Assembly (NCBI GenBank): GCA_035534995.1
Contig: DATLQX010000288.1
Span: forward strand, 1 to 9,974
Direction of reading: 5' to 3'
DNA: 9,974 nucleotides
Origin: JANWHV01 sp035534995
GTDB taxonomy: Bacteria > Chloroflexota > UBA5177 > JANWHV01
The stretch's first letter is position 1, and each line of letters starts with the position of its first letter. The notes under the pieces are model-generated. The model made no database searches. It worked only from the letters and a program-made list of their open reading frames with translations, and was not told the DNA's origin. This document shows, one piece after another, positions 1 through 6,745 of this stretch. The translations under genes and the position numbers were made by a program.

Positions 1-434
1 CCGATAGTATAAATAGACGGCGTGACTGATGATCGCAGGCGGGAAGCGATGGCGGTGGTACCAAGATGCGGGCTCGCTCACAGGCGTTTCCTTTCCCGAC
101 ACCCTCATCATATGGTGTCCACGACTTTATGTGACAGTACCCACACCGCCGCTCGCGGGCTCCGCCCCGCACCCAGGCCCCGATCCCCTCGCTAGGGGCC
201 GGTTGGCCCGTGCAGCGTATGGCCTTTGGCCCTGATAAGACGGTCAAGTCGGGTGGTAAGGTTATGGTAGGGAGGTGCATACGCTCGTGCCACCCGTCAA
301 GCACCGCTTTTTTTTGGGATCCTTTGCGCCACACGCAGGGTGAGGTGCCCATCAGTGGGTCAGCGATGGCCACTGTGCACCGCAATCCACGGTCGCCGAC
401 TCAAGGGAGCATGCAAGAATGAGAGTGTCACCAA
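1..434. other. Intergenic leader with no convincing gene
   Basis: Short open frames here have no recognisable motif, no good ribosome binding site and unprotein-like composition, so none is called. The stretch holds small inverted repeats: CCCCT/AGGGG (185-189 and 194-198, loop 4) nested in GGCCCC/GGGGCC (176-181, 195-200), and CGGGTGG/CCACCCG (250-256, 290-296) followed about 11 bases later by a run of eight T (308-315). The last pair could be the terminator of a plus-strand gene left of the window, but its loop is long (33 nt) and the T run is detached, so this is only a possibility. Confidence 0.5.
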
Positions 435-1394
435 TTGCGGCGCTGGATGTACCTCATTGGCCTTCTCCTCACCTCGGCAAGGCGGCGACCACATCAGATG
501 GCTGCCACGGCAACTGGCGGATCAGCGTGCGCGGCGGCGCGGCGCGCAAGGTGGATCGATCTCTGTGTCTTTCTGGGCACGCTTGGGCTGGTCGCGGGGA
601 TAGAACTGTCGGATGAGGTGTTCCACGCGCTCAACGGCCAGAACGACTGGCATCGGGCCCTCGCCAACGCACTTCAGCTTATGCGGCTAGAGAACACCCT
701 CGGCATCTGGGTGGAACCGGGAATGCAGACAGCAATCCTGCGCCCGACCCATTTTCTGGGCCTCACCCTTGGCGCGCCCCAGTTCGTCCCGCTGTTCGAT
801 GCCATCTACGGCCTGGGCCATGTGGGCGTCACCTTCTGCTTCGCGCTCTGGATATTTCGATGCCGCCGCCCGGTCTTCGCCTTTCTGCGCGGCGTGTTCG
901 TACTTGCCACGGCGCTGAGCGTGGCGGTGAGCGAGATAGTGCCCCTGGCACCGCCGCGGTTAGCGATCGGCTTGCAGTACCAGGGACGTCCCTTCCACTT
1001 TCTTGATACAGTGTTCGAGCACGGAGGAGTTCAGGTCGCCTTCAATGAGTATTCGGCCATGCCCAGCCTGCACCTGGTCTGGGCGCTGCTGGTTGGGGTG
1101 GGCATGGTCTGGTTAGCACGATCCCTGGTCGCGCGAGTGCTTGGTGGGCTCTATCCCTTGCTCATTCTCACGGCCGTGATCGTAACGGGCAACCACTACC
1201 TGTTGGATGGGGCGGGCTCCCTGGCCGTGGTGTGCGTCGCCACCATGTTGGCCGTGCCGCTCGAGCGGTGGCACGCCAAGGATGGCACGTTTGCCGCAAC
1301 ACTCCGGCGGCTGCGACGCGCGCGCTCTGGGGATGGTGCCGCAAGGCGGGACGCCCCTGCCGGTACCGGCATGACCGGGTATCACGCGGCCTAA
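435..1394 (+). CDS. PAP2-superfamily membrane phosphatase/phosphotransferase
   Basis: This 319-residue multi-pass membrane protein carries the three signatures of the type 2 phosphatidic acid phosphatase fold. The first is a VPLAPPR stretch (about residues 169-175), the second AMPSLHLVWA (208-217, with the active-site SxH), and the third GNHYLLDGAGS (252-262), in which His254 is the likely nucleophile and Asp258 its partner. Hydrophobic segments surround these motifs, so the active site should lie at the membrane face. The spacing resembles the PAP2_3 / Aur1-like branch, which handles lipid phosphates or inositol phospholipid head groups; the substrate cannot be read from sequence. The frame opens at a TTG (435) with GAGAG about 9 bases upstream; an ATG at 447 (Met5) is an equally good start. 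It stands alone and converges on the minus-strand sulfur block, with no evident functional link. Confidence 0.85.
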   Translation: MRRWMYLIGLLLTSARRRPHQMAATATGGSACAAARRARWIDLCVFLGTLGLVAGIELSDEVFHALNGQNDWHRALANALQLMRLENTLGIWVEPGMQTAILRPTHFLGLTLGAPQFVPLFDAIYGLGHVGVTFCFALWIFRCRRPVFAFLRGVFVLATALSVAVSEIVPLAPPRLAIGLQYQGRPFHFLDTVFEHGGVQVAFNEYSAMPSLHLVWALLVGVGMVWLARSLVARVLGGLYPLLILTAVIVTGNHYLLDGAGSLAVVCVATMLAVPLERWHAKDGTFAATLRRLRRARSGDGAARRDAPAGTGMTGYHAA

Positions 1395-1482
1395 TGGGGG
1401 ACGTTTGGCGATCGGGAGAATACGGATGGCGTAGCTGTCCAGGTTTCCCAGGCCGCTGATTACGCGCTCATCAGGGCAGCTG

Positions 1483-1515
1483 GCTCCCCATCCCTCCTGT
1501 ATGCCACTTGGGAGC
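1483..1515. terminator. Possible stem-loop between convergent genes
   Basis: GCTCCC (1483-1488) and GGGAGC (1510-1515) form a perfect 6-bp inverted repeat with a 21-nt loop, in the 177-bp gap between the converging PAP2 and methyltransferase genes. A bidirectional terminator would fit this place, but there is no T tract on either side, and the long loop makes the assignment weak. Confidence 0.2.
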
Positions 1516-1571
1516 GCATGACGTCGATCGGGCAAAGCATCGTGATCGCCGGTGCGACGGCCGGGAACGGG

Positions 1572-2132
1572 TCATCGTGGCGATGGCGGCGCTGGATGCA
1601 GCAGGTAGAGCAGCAGGCGCGCCAGCGGCTGCTGTTCCGTGGCGGCGAAGCCGGCCTCGCGCGCGAGCGCCTCGATCGTCTCGCCCCGGAGCCGATGCTC
1701 CAGGGGCGGCCCGAACGCTTCGTCCCGGTACGGCCATTCGAGCACGGCCACTCGCCCCGATCCCACGCGGCGCGCTTCGCGCAACACCTGCCCTGGGTTC
1801 TCCACCTCATGCAGCACCAGGCCCAGGAAGACCAGATCGAAGGCGCCGTCCGCGAACGGCAACGCCTCCGCCGCCGCTTGCTGGAAGTGTCCGCGCGGCA
1901 CATGTCGCTGAGCAGCCGCCACCATCTCAGGGTTGACATCGATCCCCCAGACCGCAACCCCACGCCGATCGAAACTTTCGCCGAAGAGTCCACTGCCCAT
2001 GCCGACGTCGAGCATCGTCCCGACCCGCACGCCGGATAGGCTCAGGTCGACCACCCGCTCCACCTCCAGCCAGTCACGGCGTTCTGGTGAGCGTAGCTGC
2101 TCCACCGACCCGCCATATCGCTTGTCAGTCAT
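1572..2132 (-). CDS. SAM-dependent methyltransferase, class I (Methyltransf_11 type)
   Basis: This 186-residue protein has a compact Rossmann methyltransferase core. Motif I is LDVGMGSG (41-48), which binds the SAM amino-acid moiety. GIDVN (63-67) carries the acidic residue that holds the ribose hydroxyls, and AEALPFADGAFDLVF (88-102) covers motifs II/III. HEVENPGQVLREARRV (108-123) is typical of UbiE/Methyltransf_11 proteins. No cysteine cluster points to arsenite methylation, and the substrate is unknown. The ATG at 2132 has AGGAGAGG just upstream (RBS within 2138-2149). It is the last gene of the minus-strand sulfur unit, starting 3 nt after a 27-codon fragment and about 137 bp after the CstB-like gene, so it is probably cotranscribed. 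A methyltransferase is not a usual member of cst-type operons; methylation of sulfide or thiols is one guess, with no direct support. Confidence 0.85.
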   Translation of the reverse strand: MTDKRYGGSVEQLRSPERRDWLEVERVVDLSLSGVRVGTMLDVGMGSGLFGESFDRRGVAVWGIDVNPEMVAAAQRHVPRGHFQQAAAEALPFADGAFDLVFLGLVLHEVENPGQVLREARRVGSGRVAVLEWPYRDEAFGPPLEHRLRGETIEALAREAGFAATEQQPLARLLLYLLHPAPPSPR

Positions 2133-2135
2133 GAT

Positions 2136-2219
2136 TCATCCTCTCCTCTCTGCCCGTTTCCCCAGGTCCATGGAGAGCGCGCGTACAGCCTCCTGATCCT
2201 TCGGCGAGATGAGAGCCAT
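2136..2219 (-). pseudogene. 27-codon ORF, likely remnant of a thioredoxin/glutaredoxin-like gene start
   Basis: An ATG at 2219 is preceded by a near-ideal ribosome binding site (AAAAGGAGGA, plus-strand tcctcc at 2227-2232, 7 nt spacing). The frame reads MALISPKDQEAVRAL and then diverges to a stop at 2136-2138. From family knowledge this opening closely resembles the N-terminus of small thioredoxin/glutaredoxin-fold proteins (MALLSEKDRE-type starts), which normally continue for 100-230 residues to a CxxC motif. No CxxC is present here. I infer an internal deletion that joined the first 15 or so codons to sequence carrying the methyltransferase RBS. The alternative is a genuine short leader peptide that couples translation to the methyltransferase, since the downstream RBS lies inside it. 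Confidence 0.5.
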
Positions 2220-2245
2220 GGTCGTGTCCTCCTTTTATCTGGGGC

Positions 2246-2263
2246 AGCACCGGAACCGGTGCT
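2246..2263. repeat. Perfect 18-nt hairpin after the CstB-like gene
   Basis: AGCACCGG and CCGGTGCT (2246-2253, 2256-2263) pair perfectly around a 2-nt AA centre. The repeat begins 5 bases beyond the stop codon of the CstB-like gene (2269-2271). On the transcript strand no U-run follows, so it is more likely an mRNA-stabilising or attenuating stem than a classical intrinsic terminator. It would separate the sulfur enzymes from the thioredoxin-like fragment and the methyltransferase. Confidence 0.5.
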
Positions 2264-2268
2264 TCTAC

Positions 2269-3711
2269 CTACCTTGCCGGGGCCTGGGCGCGCGCCGAGA
2301 CCGGTACCGCCCAGGCGTGGCGCCGCCAGGCGTCGAAGCCGCCGACCAGGTCGACCACGCGCGGATAGCCCGCGCCGACGAGCAGGCTGGCGGCGATCGA
2401 GGAGCGCACCCCACTCTGGCAGTAGACGGCGATGGTCCGGTCCCGCGGCACCTCGGCCAGCCGCCGCGTGAGATACCCCAGCGGGATGGCACGACTCCCA
2501 TCAATGGCGCCGAGCGCCACCTCCGCCGGCTCGCGCACGTCCAGCAGCATCACATCCTCGCGGGACAGCAGGTCGAACAGCCCAGCGGGGTCGGTGCGCT
2601 GGACGGTGGCCGGCTCATGCCCCTGCGCCGCCCAGGCGGCCAGCACCCCCGACGAGGCGTAGCCGGCCAGGTCATCCAGCCCGATCAGCTGCAGCTCCCG
2701 CACCGCCGCCAGGTCGTCGTGCTCGTCCACGATCAACGCGAACGGGCGATCATAGGGTAGCTGCCAGCCTGCCAGGGTCACGAACGAGGGACCCAGGGGG
2801 ATATTGATCGTGCCGGGGAGGTGCCCGCCGGCGTAGGCATCGGCAGGACGGGTGTCGACCACCATGGTCCCGGCACTCAGCACCTCCCGCAGGTCGTGGA
2901 GGTGCAGATGTCGCGGCGCCGGCAGCGTTGAGAGCAGCGCGGGACCCGCCTTGTTGATCCGTTTCATCTGGGCGAAGTAGGCGGGCGGGCTGGGCTGCCC
3001 AGCAAGCACCTGCTCGACGAACTCGTCCTCGCCCTGGACCTGGAAGGCCCAGTTGAACCGCTTCTCGTAACCAAGCGTACTCTGCGGAACGGCCCCCAGC
3101 GCCTTGCCGCAGGCGCTGCCTGCCCCGTGTCCCGGCCAGACCTGCAGGTACTCAGGCAGGGTACGGAAGCGCCCCAGGGAGCGGTAGAGCTGCCGAGCGC
3201 CCGCCTCCATCGTGCCGGTGTAGCCGGCGGCGCGCTCGAGCAGGTCGGGCCGGCCCACGTCGCCCACGAAAACGAAGTCGCCGGTGAAGATCCCCATCGG
3301 CTGGTCGGCATGGGCGGTGTCGGTGAGCAGGAAGGCAATGTGCTCGGGGGTGTGGCCGGGCGTATGCATCACGGCAAGGCGGATGTTGCCCACCATGAAG
3401 GTGTCGCCGTCGCGGAGCAGGGTGGCACCGGCCCGAGCGGCGTAGCCGTATTGCCAGCCGGGGCTACCCTCGGCGGAGAGATAGAGCCGCGCTCCGCCGC
3501 GGGCGGCCAGCTCGCGGGCGCCGGAGACGAAGTCGGCGTGGATGTGCGTCTCGGTCACGGCGCTGATGCGGAAACCCTCCCGCTCGGCGAGCGCGAAGTA
3601 TTGGTCCAGGTCGCGGTTGGGGTCGATCACCAGGGCCTCCCCGGTGGCGGCGCAGCCGACCAGGTAGCTGGCCTGGGCGAGTTGTTGGTTGTAGAACATG
3701 CGCATGAACAT
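2269..3711 (-). CDS. CstB-like persulfide dioxygenase / pseudo-rhodanese / rhodanese fusion
   Basis: This 480-residue protein has the three-part layout of Staphylococcus aureus CstB. Residues 1 to about 250 are an ETHE1/persulfide-dioxygenase-type metallo-beta-lactamase fold with THIHAD (55-60), HTPGH (116-120), FTGDFVFVGDVGRPDL (142-157) and VWPGHGAGSACGKALGAVP (191-209). By analogy with ETHE1 the non-haem iron ligands should be His56, His120 and Asp145. Residues about 275-365 are a rhodanese fold whose catalytic position lacks Cys (DEHDD, 329-333), so it is a pseudo-domain. Residues about 375-470 form a second rhodanese with the active loop CQSGVRS, Cys431 accepting sulfane sulfur. The expected chemistry is oxidation of low-molecular-weight persulfides to sulfite, with thiosulfate formation by the rhodanese. 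The frame is open from a TTG at 3744, but ATG 3711 with GGAGAAG upstream fits family starts better. It lies about 36 bp downstream of the DUF302 gene, in the same operon. Confidence 0.9.
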   Translation of the reverse strand: MFMRMFYNQQLAQASYLVGCAATGEALVIDPNRDLDQYFALAEREGFRISAVTETHIHADFVSGARELAARGGARLYLSAEGSPGWQYGYAARAGATLLRDGDTFMVGNIRLAVMHTPGHTPEHIAFLLTDTAHADQPMGIFTGDFVFVGDVGRPDLLERAAGYTGTMEAGARQLYRSLGRFRTLPEYLQVWPGHGAGSACGKALGAVPQSTLGYEKRFNWAFQVQGEDEFVEQVLAGQPSPPAYFAQMKRINKAGPALLSTLPAPRHLHLHDLREVLSAGTMVVDTRPADAYAGGHLPGTINIPLGPSFVTLAGWQLPYDRPFALIVDEHDDLAAVRELQLIGLDDLAGYASSGVLAAWAAQGHEPATVQRTDPAGLFDLLSREDVMLLDVREPAEVALGAIDGSRAIPLGYLTRRLAEVPRDRTIAVYCQSGVRSSIAASLLVGAGYPRVVDLVGGFDAWRRHAWAVPVSARAQAPAR

Positions 3712-3747
3712 GGTTCGCTTCTCCAGTTGCCCTGATAGGGCCAATCA

Positions 3748-4197
3748 TCAGATCGCGCCATCCACCTCATTGGTCGGCGCTGGTTGCCGCAAGGCACGCA
3801 AGGCACGCTCAAGGCGGTCGCGTGCCTCGGCGGCGACCGGGGCGATCGCCGAGTTGGCGACCAGGCCGAGGGCGGCCTGGGGGTCCATCGCCTTGACCGT
3901 GGTGCCGCTACCAGCCTCGTAGAGAACCACGTTGCAGGGCAGGAGCAGGCCGATGTCCAGCTCGGCCGTCAGGGCGCGATGGGCCAGGGGCGGGTTGCAG
4001 GCACCCAGGATCACATAGCGTCGGAACGGGGCACCGAGCTTCTCCTTGAGGGTCTGCTGGACGTCGATCTCGGTGAGCACGCCGAACCCCTGCTCCTTGA
4101 GGGCGGCGCGCGTCCGGGCCATGGCCTCCGCGAAGGGGAGGTCCAGGTGCACGCCGAATCCATAGGCGGTCGGTGTCGTGGTCGTTAGTTCTTCCAT
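3748..4197 (-). CDS. DUF302 domain protein
   Basis: This 149-residue soluble protein matches the DUF302 family. It opens with a beta strand (YGFGVHLDLPFAEAMARTRAALKEQGFGVLTEID, within residues 12-45), followed by a segment ending in RRYVILGACNPPLAHRAL (59-76) and the core DIGLLLPCNVVLYE (81-94), the usual family signatures. Cys67 and Cys88 are visible and could matter for persulfide or heme-type chemistry, though no function is established for the family. DUF302 proteins often sit beside rhodaneses and thiol-disulfide genes; here the gene lies between the TauE permease and the CstB-like enzyme. An AAGGAGA ribosome binding site precedes ATG 4197. The stop codon is 36 bp from the likely start of the CstB-like gene, which supports cotranscription. 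Confidence 0.85.
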   Translation of the reverse strand: MEELTTTTPTAYGFGVHLDLPFAEAMARTRAALKEQGFGVLTEIDVQQTLKEKLGAPFRRYVILGACNPPLAHRALTAELDIGLLLPCNVVLYEAGSGTTVKAMDPQAALGLVANSAIAPVAAEARDRLERALRALRQPAPTNEVDGAI

Positions 4198-4269
4198 GAT
4201 GATTCTCCTTCGGTCTCATAGTTGCCGGGCCTGGGTTCGCGCCCTGGCCTGGCGACCTTCGTCCTGGTC

Positions 4270-5037
4270 CTATGTCCCCGAGGGATGGCCCAGCACGGTA
4301 CGGGCAAGGATATAGAGGGCGACGAGCACGACCAGGCCGGCGAAGCTCTGGCGTAGGCGCTCCTCGTCGAGGCGCCCGGAGAGCCGGCTGCCCAGGACCG
4401 ACCCCACCGCGCCGCCGATGATGAACAGGACGGTCACCTCCAGGTCGATGCCGCCATAGCGGAGGTGGCCGGCCAGCGCCGCCGCGGCGTTGATGGCGAT
4501 CACCACCAGCGAGGTGCCGACCGCGTCGCGCATCGGCAGGCCAAGCACCAACACCAGGGCGGGGACAATCAGGAACCCGCCGCCGACCCCAAAGAATCCG
4601 GTGAGCACGCCCACTCCTAGCCCGGCCAGCGTCACCCGCCAGGTGATATGGACTTCAGGCGCGGGCTGCCGTCCTCTCAGGCGAACGCGCGCCATCGCCG
4701 TGGCCGCCGCCAGCATCAGCAGCGCGAAGCCCACCAGCACCGCCCGCTCGGGGGCCAGGTGATTGAGCCAGCTGCCGGCCAGCGCGCCCACGATGCCGAT
4801 GCCGCCGAAGATAAGGCCCACCGGCAGCCTCACCCGGCTGGCTTTGCCGTGCTCCCAGGCGCCGATCAGGGCGTTGGCGCCGACGATGGCCAGGGCAGTG
4901 CCCGTCGCCAGGTGCGCGCTCTCGCCGAGGGCGTAGACCAGGATGGGCACCGTGAGGATCGAGCCGCCACCGCCCACCAGGCCCAGTAAAAGTCCGACCA
5001 GCACGCCGCCGGCCAGGGCAAGGGCAATCTGCTCCAC
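4270..5037 (-). CDS. TauE/SafE-family sulfur anion permease
   Basis: This 255-residue integral membrane protein has about eight hydrophobic segments and the internal duplication typical of TauE/SafE (formerly DUF81). The first half carries GLVGGGGSILTVPILV (20-35) and the second the equivalent GFFGVGGGFLIVPALVLVLG. Family members move sulfite, sulfoacetate or other organosulfur anions across the inner membrane, and one is encoded in the S. aureus cst locus, so sulfite or thiosulfate export is the natural role here. It starts at a GTG (5037), 7 nt after the stop of the rhodanese gene, with a weak GTAGGTG RBS, so translational coupling is likely. A 72-bp gap separates it from the DUF302 gene. 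The length is normal for the family. Confidence 0.9.
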   Translation of the reverse strand: MEQIALALAGGVLVGLLLGLVGGGGSILTVPILVYALGESAHLATGTALAIVGANALIGAWEHGKASRVRLPVGLIFGGIGIVGALAGSWLNHLAPERAVLVGFALLMLAAATAMARVRLRGRQPAPEVHITWRVTLAGLGVGVLTGFFGVGGGFLIVPALVLVLGLPMRDAVGTSLVVIAINAAAALAGHLRYGGIDLEVTVLFIIGGAVGSVLGSRLSGRLDEERLRQSFAGLVVLVALYILARTVLGHPSGT

Positions 5038-5044
5038 CGAGCAC

Positions 5045-5392
5045 CTACTTTTGCGGTAACCCGGCGCGGTGCCAGGCCAGCATGCCGCCGCGCACGTTGC
5101 GCGTGTCGGTGAGGTTGTGTTGCCGGAGCAGATCCTGCGCCACCCGGCTGCGATTGCCGCCGCGGCAGATCAGCAGCACGGTGCGGTCGGTGGTGACCTC
5201 GCCGAGGCGATTGCCCAACTGGCCCAGGGGGATGTTCCGGGCGCCCCTGGCATGGCCAGCCTTGAACTCATAGGGCTCACGCACGTCGACGAGTTGCGCG
5301 CCCTGCTGCTGCAAGTCATGCGCGGTGGTCACGTCGACTTCGGTCGCTCCGGAGGCCGTATGCGATCCGAGCAACCGCTCGAATAGACTCAT
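5045..5392 (-). CDS. Single-domain rhodanese sulfurtransferase
   Basis: This 115-residue protein has one rhodanese fold. LVDVREPYEFKAGHARGARNIPLGQL (34-59, in part) is the hallmark CH2A-like region and LLICRGGNRSR (73-83) the active loop, with Cys76 as the sulfane-sulfur carrier. The six-residue loop (CRGGNR) is typical of thiosulfate or persulfide sulfurtransferases. A short N-terminal extension (about 18 residues) shows no signal peptide, so it is cytoplasmic. It is the first gene of the unit that runs on into the TauE, DUF302 and CstB-like genes. AAGGAGGATCAG before ATG 5392 is a strong RBS, and the palindromic operator lies 35 bp upstream of the start. It may relay sulfur to or from the CstB-like enzyme, as CstA does in S. 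aureus, although CstA has a different architecture. Confidence 0.9.
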   Translation of the reverse strand: MSLFERLLGSHTASGATEVDVTTAHDLQQQGAQLVDVREPYEFKAGHARGARNIPLGQLGNRLGEVTTDRTVLLICRGGNRSRVAQDLLRQHNLTDTRNVRGGMLAWHRAGLPQK

Positions 5393-5421
5393 CTGATCCT
5401 CCTTACGATCTCGTAGTTCCC

Positions 5422-5450
5422 AGTAAATACTCTACCCGGGTAGGGTATAA
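5422..5450 (-). promoter_or_regulatory. CsoR/CstR-type operator and overlapping promoter of the rhodanese unit
   Basis: The palindrome at 5428-5447 has the core CTACCCGGGTAG (5432-5443, perfect) and outer arms matching at 9 of 10 positions. ACCC...GGGT palindromes are what CsoR/CstR-family repressors bind. On the minus strand TTATAC (5450-5445) and TTTACT (5427-5422) could be weak -35 and -10 boxes with 17-nt spacing, putting the operator exactly in the spacer. The boxes match consensus at only about half their positions, so the operator is much surer than the promoter. Repression relieved by persulfide is inferred from the adjacent repressor gene. Confidence 0.7.
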
Positions 5451-5466
5451 GCGGCCACTGTGTGAT

Positions 5467-5501
5467 GCTCCCCCTTGGTGGTCGCCTCGCTGCCGGGGAG
5501 C
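5467..5501 (-). terminator. Possible stem-loop after the repressor gene
   Basis: GCTCCCC (5467-5473) and GGGGAGC (5495-5501) form a perfect 7-bp inverted repeat with a 21-nt loop, directly abutting the stop codon of the CsoR/CstR gene (5502-5504). It could end the upstream transcript before the next operator. It has no U-tract, so either a rho-dependent end or read-through is possible. Confidence 0.25.
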
Positions 5502-5768
5502 CTAGAAGTGGGTCAACATGCCGATGCTCGCTCCGATCGCCTTGCGCGCCTCATCGGGCGGCAGCGTCAGGCACTCCTCGACGTTGGCGGTCACCACGGC
5601 CGCCGCCACCTTCTCCAGCGCCGCGCGCGCCGCCATCACCTGCGGCAGGATCTGGTCGCACCGGCGGTGTTCCTCGATCATCTTGCCGACGCCGCGCACC
5701 TGGCCCTCGATGCGCGCCAGGCGGTCCCGCAGGTCCCGCACCGTCCGCGCGTCCCATGGTCCATCCAT
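5502..5768 (-). CDS. CsoR/CstR-family (DUF156) repressor, probable persulfide sensor
   Basis: This 88-residue all-helical DNA-binding protein shows the DUF156 signature: LRDRLARIEGQVRGVGKMIEE (13-33) then RRCDQILPQVMAARAALEKV (35-54). The sensor positions are Cys37, Asn62 and Cys66 (ANVEEC, 61-66). Copper-sensing CsoR proteins have Cys-His-Cys here. The loss of the His ligand with both Cys kept is the pattern expected of CstR-type repressors, which form inter-subunit di- to tetrasulfide links on meeting persulfide. The frame opens further upstream, but ATG 5768 has a textbook RBS (AGGAGGA, 5775-5781, 6 nt spacing) and family-like length. It is the last gene of the DUF2892-OsmC unit and lies just upstream of the rhodanese unit, both with ACCC/GGGT palindromes, so it probably autoregulates and controls both. 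Confidence 0.88.
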   Translation of the reverse strand: MDGPWDARTVRDLRDRLARIEGQVRGVGKMIEEHRRCDQILPQVMAARAALEKVAAAVVTANVEECLTLPPDEARKAIGASIGMLTHF

Positions 5769-5896
5769 GCCTGTTCCTCCTGTGCTGCCCGCTCGCCCTT
5801 CCCGCATGGTGAGCGTTTCAATCCGCCCAATAGCACATCCGCGGGATGCGGGGAGCAGGACTCCCTGTCGCGACGAGCCGTGGGGAAGGTGACCCC

Positions 5897-6358
5897 TCAG
5901 CCGATCGCGACCGTAACCCGCTCCGTAGCCGCGCGCGCGCTTCCCTCTTCCACGATCGTGAACGATCTGGTGATGGTGGCCACCCCGCGCAGGGTGGCGG
6001 CCACCGAGCAGTACTTCTCCTCGGACAGGGCGATGGCCCGCTCCACCGCCGCCTCGACGATGTCCTGTCCGCGCACCTCGAAGTGCACCGCGATCCGCTC
6101 GAAGGCGCGCGGGTACTCCTCGCGCTGCTCGCCGCGCACCGTGACGCGCAGGCCGCTCACCCGCTGCCGCTTCTTGCGCAGGATGGCGATCACGTCCATC
6201 GCCGTGCAGCCGCCGAGCGCGGCCAGCAAGAGGTCGCTCGGCTTGAAGCCCTCCCAGGTGGCGCGGCCACCCGGCCCGTCAAGCACGATGCTGTGCCCGC
6301 CGCTCCCCGAGGCCACGAACTGCTCACCCTGGACCCATGTCACCGCTACATCACTCAT
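5897..6358 (-). CDS. OsmC-family protein
   Basis: This 153-residue OsmC/Ohr-fold protein has both redox cysteines: Cys51 in LLLAALGGCTAMDV (43-56) and Cys117 in EEKYCSVAATL (113-123). It lacks features I would use to assign it to the Ohr organic-hydroperoxide branch and looks more like the YhfA-type OsmC group, whose physiological substrate is less clear. Family members reduce hydroperoxides through the cysteine pair, and some react with persulfides or polysulfides, which would suit this locus. ATG 6358 has GGGAAG upstream. It follows the DUF2892 gene by about 98 bp and precedes the repressor gene by 128 bp, all on the minus strand, so one transcript is plausible. Confidence 0.9.
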   Translation of the reverse strand: MSDVAVTWVQGEQFVASGSGGHSIVLDGPGGRATWEGFKPSDLLLAALGGCTAMDVIAILRKKRQRVSGLRVTVRGEQREEYPRAFERIAVHFEVRGQDIVEAAVERAIALSEEKYCSVAATLRGVATITRSFTIVEEGSARAATERVTVAIG

Positions 6359-6456
6359 CTCATCTTCCCTTGCCTATTCTTTGTCCGTGCCCATTGGCCC
6401 CACGCCTGGCCGGCGCCAGCCGAACCGACGTCCGACCGAGGATGTTCATTCGCGGC

Positions 6457-6663
6457 TCAGATAGCGTGCCGGGGCGTGAGCGCCTCGACCAGGCAGTGCC
6501 CCCAGGCGCCCATGACGATCGGCACCAGGCCGACTACCACCAGGGCGATTCCGGCCGGCGTGGCCCCGAGGACCCCGATCCCGATGCCCATGAGCACCAG
6601 ACCGAGAACGATGCTCGCCGCGCGTCCCCACACCGTATTCATGCCGGCGTTGATCTCGTTCAT
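6457..6663 (-). CDS. Small DUF2892 (YgaP-like) membrane protein
   Basis: This 68-residue protein has two hydrophobic hairpin helices (about 16-33 and 36-54), preceded by MNEINAGMNTVWGRAASIVLG, and resembles the DUF2892 inner-membrane domain. In E. coli YgaP that domain is fused to a rhodanese; here it is separate. The C-terminal GHCLVEAL segment holds a single Cys57 where many family members have a Cys-Pro. The open frame extends 23 codons further, but ATG 6663 has GGAGGGAG upstream and gives the family-like length. It is the first gene of the unit behind the operator at 6746-6772 and is followed by the OsmC-like and repressor genes. Confidence 0.8.
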   Translation of the reverse strand: MNEINAGMNTVWGRAASIVLGLVLMGIGIGVLGATPAGIALVVVGLVPIVMGAWGHCLVEALTPRHAI

Positions 6664-6745
6664 CTTCGCTCCCTCCTTGACTGATCCACCGGTGCGAGAG
6701 GTCGCCCATCCGCGGCACCCGTCTCTCCGCATCCGTTCATACTCA

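Noticed and set aside
3127..3735. A 202-codon plus-strand frame inside the CstB-like gene
   Set aside because: Antisense shadow; the minus strand has unmistakable MBL motifs over the same bases.
5826..5875. Stacked small hairpins (CATCC/GGATG and GGGAG/CTCCC) between the OsmC and repressor genes
   Set aside because: Stems are only 5 bp, without a T tract; such repeats are common by chance at this GC level.
5475..6464. A 329-codon plus-strand frame opposite the repressor and OsmC genes
   Set aside because: Shadow of the minus-strand genes; Arg/Ser-rich, no domain and no RBS.
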